Shown here: positions 1 through 8,242 of the stretch, one piece after another | How the letters are laid out: every line of letters begins with the position of its first letter | How positions within the stretch are numbered: the stretch's first letter is position 1 | Made by a program: the position numbers and the translations under genes | Assembly: GCA_050692195.1 (NCBI GenBank) | Contig: JBOGVA010000040.1 | Location: 1-15,303, forward strand | Origin: JBOGVA01 sp050692195 | GTDB taxonomy: Bacteria > Actinomycetota > UBA4738 | Length of the DNA: 15,303 nucleotides | Direction: 5' to 3' | Notes under the pieces: model-generated | What the model saw: only the letters and a program-made list of their open reading frames with translations | Database searches by the model: none | What the model was told of the DNA's origin: nothing

Positions 1-1
1 G

Positions 2-1225
2 ACGACGGGGACGGGCGCTGGCACGTCCGCGGCGGGCGGCGGTTCGGCCGGAACGGGCGCCGGAACGGTCGCCGGCGGCGGGTCCGGTGGCTCCGGAACG
101 ACGGGCGCCGGCGCATCCGCCGGCGGCGACACCACCGGAGTGACCGCCTCCACGATCAAGATCGGCATCCACGCCCCGCTCACCGGTGCCGCCCCCCTCA
201 AGGCGAGCTCGTTCGAGGCCGGCAAGGACCTGTACTGGGCCCGGGGGAACGGCGGGAAGGCCGTCTCCATCTACGGACGCCGGGTGCTCGTCGAGTTTCG
301 CGACGACCAGTACAACCCCTCCCACGCCCAACAGGTCTGCCAGGAGATGGTGGAGAGGGAGAAGGTGTTCCTGCTCATCGGCGGGGGGGGAACCGATCAG
401 ATCCAGGCCTGCGCGCAGTACGCCGAGCGCGTGGGCGTCCCCTATCTGTCGGGCGGGGTCACCGAGGTGGGGCTCCGGAGCCTGGCCTTCTACTTCGCCG
501 CGTCGATGTCCTACCCCGAGCAATCCCGCACCCTGGCCAGCTACATCCGGAAGGTCCTCAAGGTGCGGGACGCATCTCGGGTGGCCATGGTGGCCACCGA
601 CACGGCGAACTTCGACGACGCGGTCTCCGCCTTCACCCAGGCGTTCCCCGGAGTCCAGGTGTTCCGGCCCGGGAAGAACGAGCGAGGATGGAGCGTCGCT
701 CAGAACCTGTGCACCGCCACCCAGAAGAACTACGACGTGGTTTTCCCCCTGACCGCGCCGACCTACTACCTGGAGCTGGCCAAGGCCGCGCAGTGTCACC
801 CCCGGTACGTGGGCGTGGGGATCACCATGGGCCTCGACCAGGTCGCCTCGACCGGGTGCGAGGGCGACCGGGCCACCGAGGGAGCGCGGTTCTTCTCTCC
901 CGCGCCAGCGTTCCACAACTCGGACACCTACGACCGGGGCTTCCGGGCGGCGGGTGGGAAGGACGACATCGAATGGCTCCTGTGGGGTCTGTCGAAGTCA
1001 CTCCATCAGCTGTTCCTGAAAGCGGGCAAGAACCTGTCCCGCGAGGGCTTCGTCAACTCGACCGCTCGGGCCAGCGTGCGCTCCGGGGTGTTCCCCGACG
1101 CTCGGTTCTCTCCACAGGACCACTTCGGGGCGCTCAACTTCAGCGTCCTCGAGAACGTGTGCGGGCGTCGGGGCAACCAGGCCGGCTACTACGTGACCGA
1201 GCGAGCCTTCGTGAGCGGGTTCTAG
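2..1225 (+). CDS. livK: Branched-chain amino acid-type ABC transporter substrate-binding protein, 5' end missing
   Basis: This is the extracytoplasmic solute-binding component of a Liv/HAAT-type ABC importer. The open frame continues to the left edge of the window. Positions 2-139 encode a Gly/Ala/Ser/Thr linker that runs directly into the mature domain (TIKIG, then HAPLTG), so the GTG at 140 is internal and the true start with its signal peptide or lipobox lies upstream. The domain is a type 1 periplasmic binding fold, shown by the N-terminal IKIGIHAPLTG strand, the GGGGTDQIQACAQYAERVGVPY segment near positions 380-450 and a YYLELAKAAQ helix. A long flexible linker after a lipid anchor is common for binding proteins of monoderm bacteria. 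The gene ends with TAG 28 nt before livH and is evidently cotranscribed with it. The ligand cannot be read from the sequence: branched-chain amino acids, amides, urea and aromatic acids are all known for this family. Confidence 0.9.
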   Translation, partial: TTGTGAGTSAAGGGSAGTGAGTVAGGGSGGSGTTGAGASAGGDTTGVTASTIKIGIHAPLTGAAPLKASSFEAGKDLYWARGNGGKAVSIYGRRVLVEFRDDQYNPSHAQQVCQEMVEREKVFLLIGGGGTDQIQACAQYAERVGVPYLSGGVTEVGLRSLAFYFAASMSYPEQSRTLASYIRKVLKVRDASRVAMVATDTANFDDAVSAFTQAFPGVQVFRPGKNERGWSVAQNLCTATQKNYDVVFPLTAPTYYLELAKAAQCHPRYVGVGITMGLDQVASTGCEGDRATEGARFFSPAPAFHNSDTYDRGFRAAGGKDDIEWLLWGLSKSLHQLFLKAGKNLSREGFVNSTARASVRSGVFPDARFSPQDHFGALNFSVLENVCGRRGNQAGYYVTERAFVSGF

Positions 1226-1253
1226 GAAGCCGCGGGAGCGGCGGGAGGGACGG

Positions 1254-2126
1254 GTGCGGCAGTTCCTGGTGATCGGCCTGTTCACCGGAGCGATCTACGG
1301 GCTTCTGGCCGTCGGTCTCGTGCTCGTGTACAAGGGCGCCCGCGTCTTCAACTTCGCTCAGGGCGAGTTCGGGACGGTGGCGGCCTACGTGGTGTGGGCC
1401 CTGGTCACCCAGCTCGAGGTTCCGTACGCGGCGGCCGTGGCGGTCGGGTTGGTGGCCGCCGTCGTGTTGGGCCTGATCGTCGAGCGGCTGGTGGTCCGGC
1501 CGCTGTTCCAGTCATCGCGGGTCACCCTGCTGGTGGCGACGGTCGGGGTGGCGCTGTTCATCATCGGCGCGATGTTCGTGCTCGGGAAGCCAGAGGCCCG
1601 GGTCCTGCCCCCGGCGGTGGGTGGCCGCGCCCTCAACATCCTGGACACGGCGATCCAGCCGCAGCAGATCCTGGCCGTCCTGATCCTCTGCGTCCTGGCC
1701 GCCGCCCTGTGGCTGTTCTTCTCTCGTACGAACATGGGACTGGCCGTCCTGGCGACCTCACAGGACCCCCTGGCGACACAGATCGTGGGGATCGGCCTCC
1801 CGTCGATGTCCCGCTTCATCTGGGGGTTCGCCGCCCTGCTCGGAGGCATCGCCGGCATCGTGGCCGCACCGATCAGCTTCGTCACCCCCGGCTTCATGAC
1901 CACGACGTGGCTGGTGCCCGCGTTCGCCGCGGCCATCCTGGGCGGGATGACCAGTCTGCCGGGGGCGTTCATCGCGGGTGAGCTGGTGGGGGTGGCCCAG
2001 AACCTGGGGATCTACTTCCTGGGACAGCGCCTGGCGTTGCCGGGGCCCTCCGAGCTCACCGTGTTCGCGCTCCTGCTCCTGGTTCTCCTGATCAGGCCGC
2101 AGGGACTCCTGGGAAAGGAAGCCTAG
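1254..2126 (+). CDS. livH: Branched-chain amino acid-type ABC transporter permease LivH
   Basis: First transmembrane permease of the Liv-type importer, 290 residues, which is the usual length. The GTG start at 1254 has a GGGAGGG ribosome-binding site a few bases upstream. The N-terminus (FTGAIYGLLAVGLVLVYKG, then FNFAQGEFG) is the highly conserved LivH signature. About eight hydrophobic segments follow, and the conserved cytoplasmic loop and AAILGGMTSLPGAFIAGE segment lie near the C-terminus. The stop codon abuts the GTG of livM with no spacer, indicating translational coupling. LivH and LivM form the heterodimeric membrane channel and LivG and LivF power it. Family assignment is secure; substrate specificity is not determined. 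Confidence 0.95.
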   Translation: MRQFLVIGLFTGAIYGLLAVGLVLVYKGARVFNFAQGEFGTVAAYVVWALVTQLEVPYAAAVAVGLVAAVVLGLIVERLVVRPLFQSSRVTLLVATVGVALFIIGAMFVLGKPEARVLPPAVGGRALNILDTAIQPQQILAVLILCVLAAALWLFFSRTNMGLAVLATSQDPLATQIVGIGLPSMSRFIWGFAALLGGIAGIVAAPISFVTPGFMTTTWLVPAFAAAILGGMTSLPGAFIAGELVGVAQNLGIYFLGQRLALPGPSELTVFALLLLVLLIRPQGLLGKEA

Positions 2127-3374
2127 GTGGCCACCAGGAGCGCGCGGGTCGGCGACGACCCCCCGGCGGATCGCGGGGAGGAGACGCACGATACCGCCGA
2201 GGTGGTCACGGTCCCCGAGTCCGGGGACGCGCCCACGGTCACCCGGTCGCCGCAAACCGGGAGGCTCCCTTCCCAGCGCCCCCCGGGGCGGTCACCGCCA
2301 GTCAGCGCGCCCCGGGACGATGCCGCTGCCCATGCGCCCCGCCTCTCGCGCGCCGGCCTCGCCGCCCGCGCGGCGGTGGCCGCACTGATCGCGGCGGGAG
2401 TACTGCTCCTCCCGATCCCGCTCGACAACGTGTGGCGCAGTCGCATGGCCCTGGCGGTGATCTTCGCCGTCATCGGGCTGTCGGTGAACGTCATCACCGG
2501 GCACGCCGGCCAGATCTCCCTCGGTCATCAGGCGTTCGTGGGCATCGGCGCGTTCATGTCGGCGTACGTGGTGGCCCGGTTCAACTTCGTGGCAGGGTTC
2601 GTGGCCGCCGGGCTCACGGGCGCCCTCCTTGCCCTGGTGCTCGGCCTGGTGGCCCTGCGGATCCGGGGCCTGTACCTGGCCCTCATCACGCTGGCGTTCG
2701 GACTGATGGCCGAGAACACCATCTTCGGCATCCGGGGGTTCACGGGTGGAGGTGCGGGCGCGCCCGCCCCGCGGCCGGCGCTGTTCCAGTCGGACCTCGC
2801 CTACGTCTACCTCTGCCTGGCCGTGCTGGCGGCCTGTCTCCTCGTGGACTGGAGGCTCCTGAGCAGCAAAGCGGGGCGAGCCATCGTGGCCCTCAGGAAC
2901 GACGAGCGGGTGGCCGCCACGCTGGGCATCAACGTCACCGGGTTCAAGCTCCTGGCCTTCGTGGTGGGGGGACTCATCGCGGGAATGGCCGGGTCGCTGT
3001 TCGCCCACTGGAACCAGTTCGTTCAAGCGGAAGACTTCGAGCTCCGCAGAGCCCTGATATGGGTGCTCATGGCGGTGGTCGGTGGGCTGGGCTCGCGGGC
3101 CGGCGTGGTCATCGGGTCGGCCTTTTTCGCCCTCTTCGACTTCGTGGTTGCGGACATCGCCGGGGGAAGTACGTGGACCCTGCCGCTTGTCGGTGACGTC
3201 CTGGTCATCATCCTGGCCCCGCTGTTCGGGGCGTTCCTCCTGCTGCTGACGCTGACCCTGTACCCGGGCGGCATCGGCCAGCAGCTCTTGCCGATCCGCC
3301 GCTGGCTGGCCGGCGGGCCGTTCCTGGAGCGGGGGCATCGGCGCGGAAAGAAAGAGCGGAGAGAGAGGGGCTGA
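2127..3374 (+). CDS. livM: Branched-chain amino acid-type ABC transporter permease LivM
   Basis: Second permease of the importer, 415 residues. It has the LivM core motif (VNVITGHAGQISLGHQAFVGIGA, around residues 113-135), the ALRIRGLYLALITLAFG segment, the GRAIVALRNDERVAATLGIN coupling loop and a C-terminal GGLGSRAGVVIGSAFF. The first roughly 75 residues are hydrophilic, rich in Pro, Arg and acidic residues, and are not part of the usual LivM fold, so this is an unusual N-terminal cytoplasmic extension or the start is mis-set. The GTG at 2127 directly follows the livH stop and has AAGGAAG upstream. A later start near the first membrane segment cannot be excluded. The TGA stop overlaps the ATG of livG (TGATG). 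Confidence 0.93.
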   Translation: MATRSARVGDDPPADRGEETHDTAEVVTVPESGDAPTVTRSPQTGRLPSQRPPGRSPPVSAPRDDAAAHAPRLSRAGLAARAAVAALIAAGVLLLPIPLDNVWRSRMALAVIFAVIGLSVNVITGHAGQISLGHQAFVGIGAFMSAYVVARFNFVAGFVAAGLTGALLALVLGLVALRIRGLYLALITLAFGLMAENTIFGIRGFTGGGAGAPAPRPALFQSDLAYVYLCLAVLAACLLVDWRLLSSKAGRAIVALRNDERVAATLGINVTGFKLLAFVVGGLIAGMAGSLFAHWNQFVQAEDFELRRALIWVLMAVVGGLGSRAGVVIGSAFFALFDFVVADIAGGSTWTLPLVGDVLVIILAPLFGAFLLLLTLTLYPGGIGQQLLPIRRWLAGGPFLERGHRRGKKERRERG

Positions 3375-4139
3375 TGGCGCAGGCGCTCGAGGTTCGCGAT
3401 CTCTCGATCCGGTTCGGTGGTCTGCAGGCGCTGGACGACGTGACCCTCGACGTCGGTGAGTGGGAGATCGTCGGGCTGATCGGCCCGAACGGCGCCGGGA
3501 AGACCACCCTCTTCAACTGCTTGACCGGGATCTACCGGCCGGACAAGGGAACCGTGAAGTACCGCGCCAACGACATCACTCGGACCGCCACTCACCGCCG
3601 CGCGTCCATGGGCATCGGCCGGACGTGGCAGAACCTCGGGGTCATCCGCTCCCTCACGGTCATGGAGAACGTGATGACCGCGCAGCACGCTCACGTCCGG
3701 TACGGAGCGTTCTCCGGCCTCCTGGGGTCCCCCGCCTCGTTCCTGGAGGAACGCGAGCTGCGGGCGAACGCCCGCGAGATCCTGGACTTCCTGGGGCTCC
3801 CGCATCTCGCCGACGAGCCCGTGGGTGGGCTCCCGTACGGGATCCAGAAGCTCTGCGACATGGCCATGGCCCTGGCCACCGACCCCGACGTGCTGCTGCT
3901 CGACGAGCCGTCCTCGGGAATGGGGCCGGAAGAGGCCAACCGCCTGGGAGAGACCCTCCAGTTCCTGAGGGACTCCCTGAACCTCACCATCCTGATGATC
4001 GAGCACCACGTTCCCCTGGTCGTGGGGGTGTGCGACTACGTGTACGTGCTGAACTTCGGGAAGCTCCTGGCCAAGGGGTTGCCGTCTGAGATCCAGCGGC
4101 ATCCCGAAGTGGTGGCGGCGTATCTCGGAGAGGAATCAG

Positions 4140-4153
<14 letters not shown>
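3374..4153 (+). CDS. livG: Branched-chain amino acid-type ABC transporter ATP-binding protein LivG
   Basis: Cytoplasmic ATPase of the importer, 259 residues. Visible motifs are Walker A GPNGAGKT (residues 38-45), a Q-loop region around GRTWQNLGV, the LivG-type signature LPYGIQ (153-158) in place of LSGGQ, Walker B VLLLDEP (173-179) and the switch His in MIEHH (211). The C-terminal region (NFGKLLAKGLPSEI, then VVAAYLGEE) is characteristic of LivG, which carries an extra C-terminal segment relative to LivF. The start overlaps the livM stop and the end overlaps livF by 14 nt, so the four genes are translationally coupled. It pairs with LivF as a heterodimer. Confidence 0.95.
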
Positions 4154-4856
<703 letters not shown>

Positions 4857-4911
4857 GCGCGCCCCCGGTCCCGTCCCCGCCACCCTCCTGCGGGGGATCT
4901 CGCCACCGTCG

Positions 4912-5382
4912 CTAGGAGCGAGCGACCTCCGCGATGACGGCCCCGGCGTCCGCCGGCTTGCACACCCTGCACGGTGTCAGCCCCTTGGCCTGCGCCGCCG
5001 CCAGGGACATCTCGTCGAGGTCCGACTTGTCCTTGACCAGCCGACAGTCGGGCCGATGGAAGGTGGACTTCCCCGCCACCACCTTCCCGTCGGCGGATCC
5101 ATCCTGCGCCGTGGCCTGAACGAGCGGGCGGATGGCCTGGCCGATCTGCTCGGCGAGGTTGATCCGCTCCGCCCGGACCTGGGCCAAGACCAAGAGGCCC
5201 ACGCCGAACAGGACCAGGGCCACTCCTCCGGCGCCGCCGGACACGATGTACGGGAGCTGGCAGTCGGGACAGGCTTCCCTGGCCATGCCGTTCCATCCCA
5301 GGGCGATGACGATGAACCCCGCGACGCAGAACAACAGGCCGAGCAACCGTCCGTAGCGGACCCGAAGATCGGGCTGCCCCAT
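4912..5382 (-). CDS. Small two-span membrane protein with Ada-like cysteine motif
   Basis: Protein of 156 residues. The ATG at 5382 has a GGAGG ribosome-binding site four bases upstream. Two hydrophobic helices (about residues 13-30 and 48-69) flank a short loop containing a CPDC pair (C38, C41). The soluble C-terminal half has FHRPDCRLVKDK (C113) followed by GLTPCRVCKP (C138, C141). That pattern resembles the zinc-binding module of Ada and related proteins, in which a first Cys lies in an F-H-x-x-x-C segment and a CxxC closes the site. The four or five cysteines suggest a metal or redox role at the membrane. The actual function is not recognised. It lies 83 nt downstream of the SSB-like gene on the same strand and may share its transcript. 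Confidence 0.7.
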   Translation of the reverse strand: MGQPDLRVRYGRLLGLLFCVAGFIVIALGWNGMAREACPDCQLPYIVSGGAGGVALVLFGVGLLVLAQVRAERINLAEQIGQAIRPLVQATAQDGSADGKVVAGKSTFHRPDCRLVKDKSDLDEMSLAAAQAKGLTPCRVCKPADAGAVIAEVARS

Positions 5383-5465
5383 CTCGCCTCCAAGGTGAGG
5401 GAACTGCCTGCCCTAGTATTCCCCACCCGAAGCCCGGATACCTCTCCCGCTCAGGCGGTCGGCGC

Positions 5466-5783
5466 CTAGCCGTCGCCGTCCTTGTCGGGCAGCTTCTTCA
5501 CCTCGCTGGCCACCACCTCCATCACCGACCTTCCGCCCCCCTGTCCCCGGAAGAACCTCCGGACCAGGTGCCCTCGGACCATGACCGCATCGCCTTTGGT
5601 CAGGCGCTCGCAGCCGCGACGGGCCCTGGCGTCCCAGGCCATGACCGGGAGGGGGAGGAGGCGCTTTCCGGCCTCGGGGACCTGGAGGCGGAGCCTGGCC
5701 ACCTTGTCGCCCGAGGGCATCTCCAGGACCTCGGGGTCCGCGGAGAGCCGACCGGCGAGCACGACCACGTTGACCGTGACCAT
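5466..5783 (-). CDS. Short single-stranded DNA-binding (OB-fold) protein
   Basis: Protein of 105 residues. The ATG at 5783 is chosen because AGGGAGGTG lies four bases upstream; the frame stays open further upstream, but that part is antisense to the hydrolase gene. The N-terminus (VNVVVLAGRLSADPEV, then a basic strand VARLRLQV, then WDARARRGCERLTKGDAVMVRGHLVRR) follows the SSB OB-fold pattern, in which the last segment corresponds to the conserved GDxVxVxGxL strand. It is much shorter than housekeeping SSB (usually 150-180 residues) and lacks the acidic C-terminal tail that recruits partner proteins. It is therefore probably an accessory SSB or a PriB-like protein. It diverges from the hydrolase gene at 5862. 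Confidence 0.7.
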   Translation of the reverse strand: MVTVNVVVLAGRLSADPEVLEMPSGDKVARLRLQVPEAGKRLLPLPVMAWDARARRGCERLTKGDAVMVRGHLVRRFFRGQGGGRSVMEVVASEVKKLPDKDGDG

Positions 5784-5849
5784 GCGCCACCTCCCTTCCG
5801 CGGCCATCGTAGGGGCCCCCACCGACATGGCTCGGTCCGTCCGCCTCGA

Positions 5850-5855
5850 TAGACT
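5850..5855 (+). promoter_or_regulatory. Possible -10 element for a leaderless hydrolase transcript
   Basis: The hexamer TAGACT fits the actinobacterial -10 consensus TANNNT and ends 6 nt before the GTG start at 5862. No Shine-Dalgarno sequence precedes that GTG. This geometry is what is expected when transcription starts at the first base of the start codon. No clear -35 element is visible. It is an inference from spacing only. Confidence 0.35.
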
Positions 5856-5861
5856 GCTGGG

Positions 5862-6815
5862 GTGGGCATCACCTTCCAGGCCGCCGATGGTATCCAGGCG
5901 ATCGATACCGTCATGGGCGGGCGGGAGCGGGTGACGTCCGCCTACCTGGTGGATGCGGCCGAGCCGGCCCTGGTGGAGACGGGACCCAGCACGTCGCGCG
6001 ACGCCGTGATCGAGGGGCTCCGGGACCTGGGGATCGGGCCAACCGACCTCGCTCACATCGTGGTGACCCACATCCACCTCGACCATGCCGGGGGGGCGGG
6101 GGGCCTGGCGCCCCATTTCCCCCAAGCGACCGTCTGGGTGCACGAGCGGGGGGCTGCCCATCTCGCCGACCCGACGAAACTGGTGGCCAGCGCGGCCCGG
6201 GTCTACGGCAGCGAGGAGCGGCTGCGAGAGCTCTTCGGACCGGTGGATCCCCTTCCCGCCGACCGGATGCGCTCGCTATCCGACGGGGACCGCGTGCCTC
6301 TGGGGGACCGCCACATCGAGGCGCTCCACACGCCCGGCCACGCGAGCCACCACGTGGCCCTGGCGGACTCGAGGTCCGGCGGCGTGTTCGTCGGCGACGC
6401 ACTGGGAGTGTTCCTGCCCGACGTGCGCATCCTGCGCCCCGCGATGCCCCCGCCCGAGTTCGACCTGGAGTTGGCGGTGGCCAGCGTGGAACGGATCGCC
6501 GCCCGCCAACCCCCGCTCATCCTCTTCAGCCACTTTGGACCAGCCAAGGAGGTCCCCCACCTCTGCCAGCTCGCGATCCACCGGATGCGGAAGTGGACCG
6601 AGGCCGTCGAGGAAGCCCTCCAGGAGACGGAAGACCTCACCGAGATCGTGCGGATGCTTCGGGCGCGGACGCTGTCGGAGATCAGTCCCGCCGACCAACC
6701 GCGGCACGACGCCCTGGAGGATCGGTATGAGCTCGCGTCGAGCTACGAGATGAACGCCATGGGACTCGTCCGTTACGTCCGCAAGCGCGCCGAGGCTCGA
6801 GCCGGCGGTACGTAG
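5862..6815 (+). CDS. Metallo-beta-lactamase-fold hydrolase
   Basis: Cytoplasmic protein of 317 residues with the dinuclear metal site of the MBL superfamily. It shows THIHLDHAGG (HxHxDH at residues 70-75), LHTPGHASHH (H160), VGDALG (D179) and LFSHFG (H224). The N-terminal part (YLVDAAEPALVETGPS) is the usual substrate-cleft strand pair. The C-terminal 90 residues are helical and charged, resembling the tail that follows the catalytic domain in glyoxalase II-like and thioesterase-like members. The GTG start lacks a ribosome-binding site, consistent with leaderless translation. The substrate cannot be inferred: the neighbours are unrelated, and the gene converges with the regulator at 6836 with only 20 nt between. 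Confidence 0.9.
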   Translation: MGITFQAADGIQAIDTVMGGRERVTSAYLVDAAEPALVETGPSTSRDAVIEGLRDLGIGPTDLAHIVVTHIHLDHAGGAGGLAPHFPQATVWVHERGAAHLADPTKLVASAARVYGSEERLRELFGPVDPLPADRMRSLSDGDRVPLGDRHIEALHTPGHASHHVALADSRSGGVFVGDALGVFLPDVRILRPAMPPPEFDLELAVASVERIAARQPPLILFSHFGPAKEVPHLCQLAIHRMRKWTEAVEEALQETEDLTEIVRMLRARTLSEISPADQPRHDALEDRYELASSYEMNAMGLVRYVRKRAEARAGGT

Positions 6816-6835
6816 CCCTCTCCGGGAACGACCTG

Positions 6836-7558
6836 TCAGCCCCCCGAAGCGGCCTCGCGCGTGTCGCCGAACCCCTGCCGAGACGATCTCCCCGGCGATG
6901 CCGCCGGCTCCGGCAGCTCCAGAACGTAACCGTATCCCCGCCGGTTGGTGATCAGGGGACGGAGGCGATCCTGATCGCCGATCAGCTTCCGGAGCCGATA
7001 GACGTGGCGATGCACGTCCTCCGTCGTGGCCGGACCCTCCTCTGGCCACAGCCGCCGCCGCAACGCTTCTGCCGGAACGGGCTCTCCCGGGCGCATGGCC
7101 AGCTCCTCGAGGATGGCCAGCTCCATCGGCGGGATGTCCACCCGCTCCTCATCGACGAAGACGACGCAGGCGACCCTGTCGACTCGTAGGGGGCCCGCCT
7201 CGAGGACGTCATCGCCTTGGGCGGCCTCCTCCTCCGTGAGGTCCACCACGGTCGGTGCGAGGTCGGGTTTCACCGGGGACAGCAGAGCCGCGACGACCAT
7301 CCGCAACTCTCCCTCTCGCGCTGCTCCGTCTGAGCCGTCGACCAGGACGACGGGGACACCACGTCGTTCCAAGCGCCGCAGCAACCGCGGCGACTGAGCG
7401 CCCTGACCTACGATGGCCAAGTCGGGCCGGAACGTCGACAGCAGCCTGGTGGCCTGATCGACGCTGAGTCCCACGATCGGTGCGACTCCCAAGGAGCGAA
7501 GCCGGCCAACCAGCTGTCCCAAATCTTTCGTCGGTTCCACAATGATGAGGGCGTTCAA
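6836..7558 (-). CDS. Winged-helix regulator with a degenerate receiver domain
   Basis: Protein of 240 residues from the TTG at 7558, chosen because AGGAGAGGA lies just upstream and the first receiver strand (NALIIVEP) begins immediately. An ATG at 7660 would add 34 low-complexity residues. Residues 1-100 follow the receiver fold, but the expected phosphoacceptor position after PDLAIV is Gly (G51) instead of Asp, and the N-terminal acidic pair is reduced to one Glu. Residues 122-214 form an OmpR-type winged helix (LAILEELAMRPGEPV, HRHVYRLRKLIG, ITNRRGYGYVL). It probably binds DNA without classical phosphorylation. It is the last gene of the cluster starting with the RsbT-like kinase, so its activity may be set by those proteins or by a ligand. 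Confidence 0.85.
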   Translation of the reverse strand: MNALIIVEPTKDLGQLVGRLRSLGVAPIVGLSVDQATRLLSTFRPDLAIVGQGAQSPRLLRRLERRGVPVVLVDGSDGAAREGELRMVVAALLSPVKPDLAPTVVDLTEEEAAQGDDVLEAGPLRVDRVACVVFVDEERVDIPPMELAILEELAMRPGEPVPAEALRRRLWPEEGPATTEDVHRHVYRLRKLIGDQDRLRPLITNRRGYGYVLELPEPAASPGRSSRQGFGDTREAASGG

Positions 7559-7711
7559 GAGTCCTCTCCTCTCCGCCCCCGTGCTCCCCCCACCGTGATT
7601 CGATGCTGTGGGTGGAACGTTCGCCGCCTCGCTCGGGATTCCTTCTTCGAGGGAGAACATCGCTCCCCACCCCGTTCGGTCTGTCAACCGTTGGGGCGTG
7701 AGAGCAGAGAA

Positions 7712-8242
7712 TCAACCGAACTGACGCTCTCCGAGCGGGCCCTGGGGTGGGGCGCCGGGGCCTGCTGCTTCGGCCGACCGCCCTGGCTGTCGGTTTGGAG
7801 GCTGGGGGGCGGGCGGCCGGCCGGAACTCGCAGCAGGCCCCGGCGCTGGCCGTGTCGAGGAGTGGCGGGAAACGCGGCTCCTGCCCAGAGCCTGTCCCGG
7901 TCTGGACCTCCCCGACGGTGGGCCGATCGATGGGGAGCCGTCGGCGTCACCGCCAACTCGCCCGGACAGCGAGACGGACTCCCCGGAAAACAATGCTTCG
8001 ACCGAGCGGATGAACGATGAGGAGGGGGTGCTCGCCATGACGGGCGTGACCACCGGCCCGATCGCTCGACCGATCGCGGATTGGATGGCCTCGGCGCCCG
8101 GAGGAGCCTTCAGCGTGCCCGGCTCCGGCAACCCGAAGCGTCCGTCGCGGGCGATGAGGAGCAGCCCGGTTGCGCTGATCGCAGCTCCGATGGCAAAGGC
8201 TGCGATCCGCCTGCGGGCCCGAGAGATGGAGTGCCCCCTCAC
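7712..8242 (-). CDS. Small single-pass membrane protein with Pro/Ser/Gly-rich tail
   Basis: Not recognised. The GTG at 8242 overlaps the stop codon of the histidine kinase (GTGA), implying translational coupling; the open frame extends upstream to 8308 but without a better start. The predicted protein has 176 residues: a basic N-terminus (SRARRRIA), one hydrophobic helix (about residues 13-30) and then a long tail. The first part of the tail (GAEAIQSAIGRAIGPVVTPV) could be a short amphipathic helix. The last 80 residues are rich in Pro, Gly, Ser and Arg and look disordered. It may be a membrane-anchored accessory to the kinase. The low-complexity tail makes it possible that part of the frame is not conserved protein. 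Confidence 0.55.
   Translation of the reverse strand: MRGHSISRARRRIAAFAIGAAISATGLLLIARDGRFGLPEPGTLKAPPGAEAIQSAIGRAIGPVVTPVMASTPSSSFIRSVEALFSGESVSLSGRVGGDADGSPSIGPPSGRSRPGQALGRSRVSRHSSTRPAPGPAASSGRPPAPQPPNRQPGRSAEAAGPGAPPQGPLGERQFG

Noticed and set aside
2..139. GC-rich repeat-like tract at the left edge
   Set aside because: It is in frame with livK and reads as a Gly/Ala/Ser/Thr linker; no separate repeat element is needed.
2292..3338. Long - strand open frame (348 codons) antisense to livM
   Set aside because: Rich in Gln, His, Gly and Arg, typical of the antisense of hydrophobic codons; livM is clearly the real gene.
4857..4911. Possible bidirectional terminator between livF and the membrane protein gene
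   Set aside because: Only a 6-bp GC stem with a 9-nt loop and no T-tract; too weak to call.
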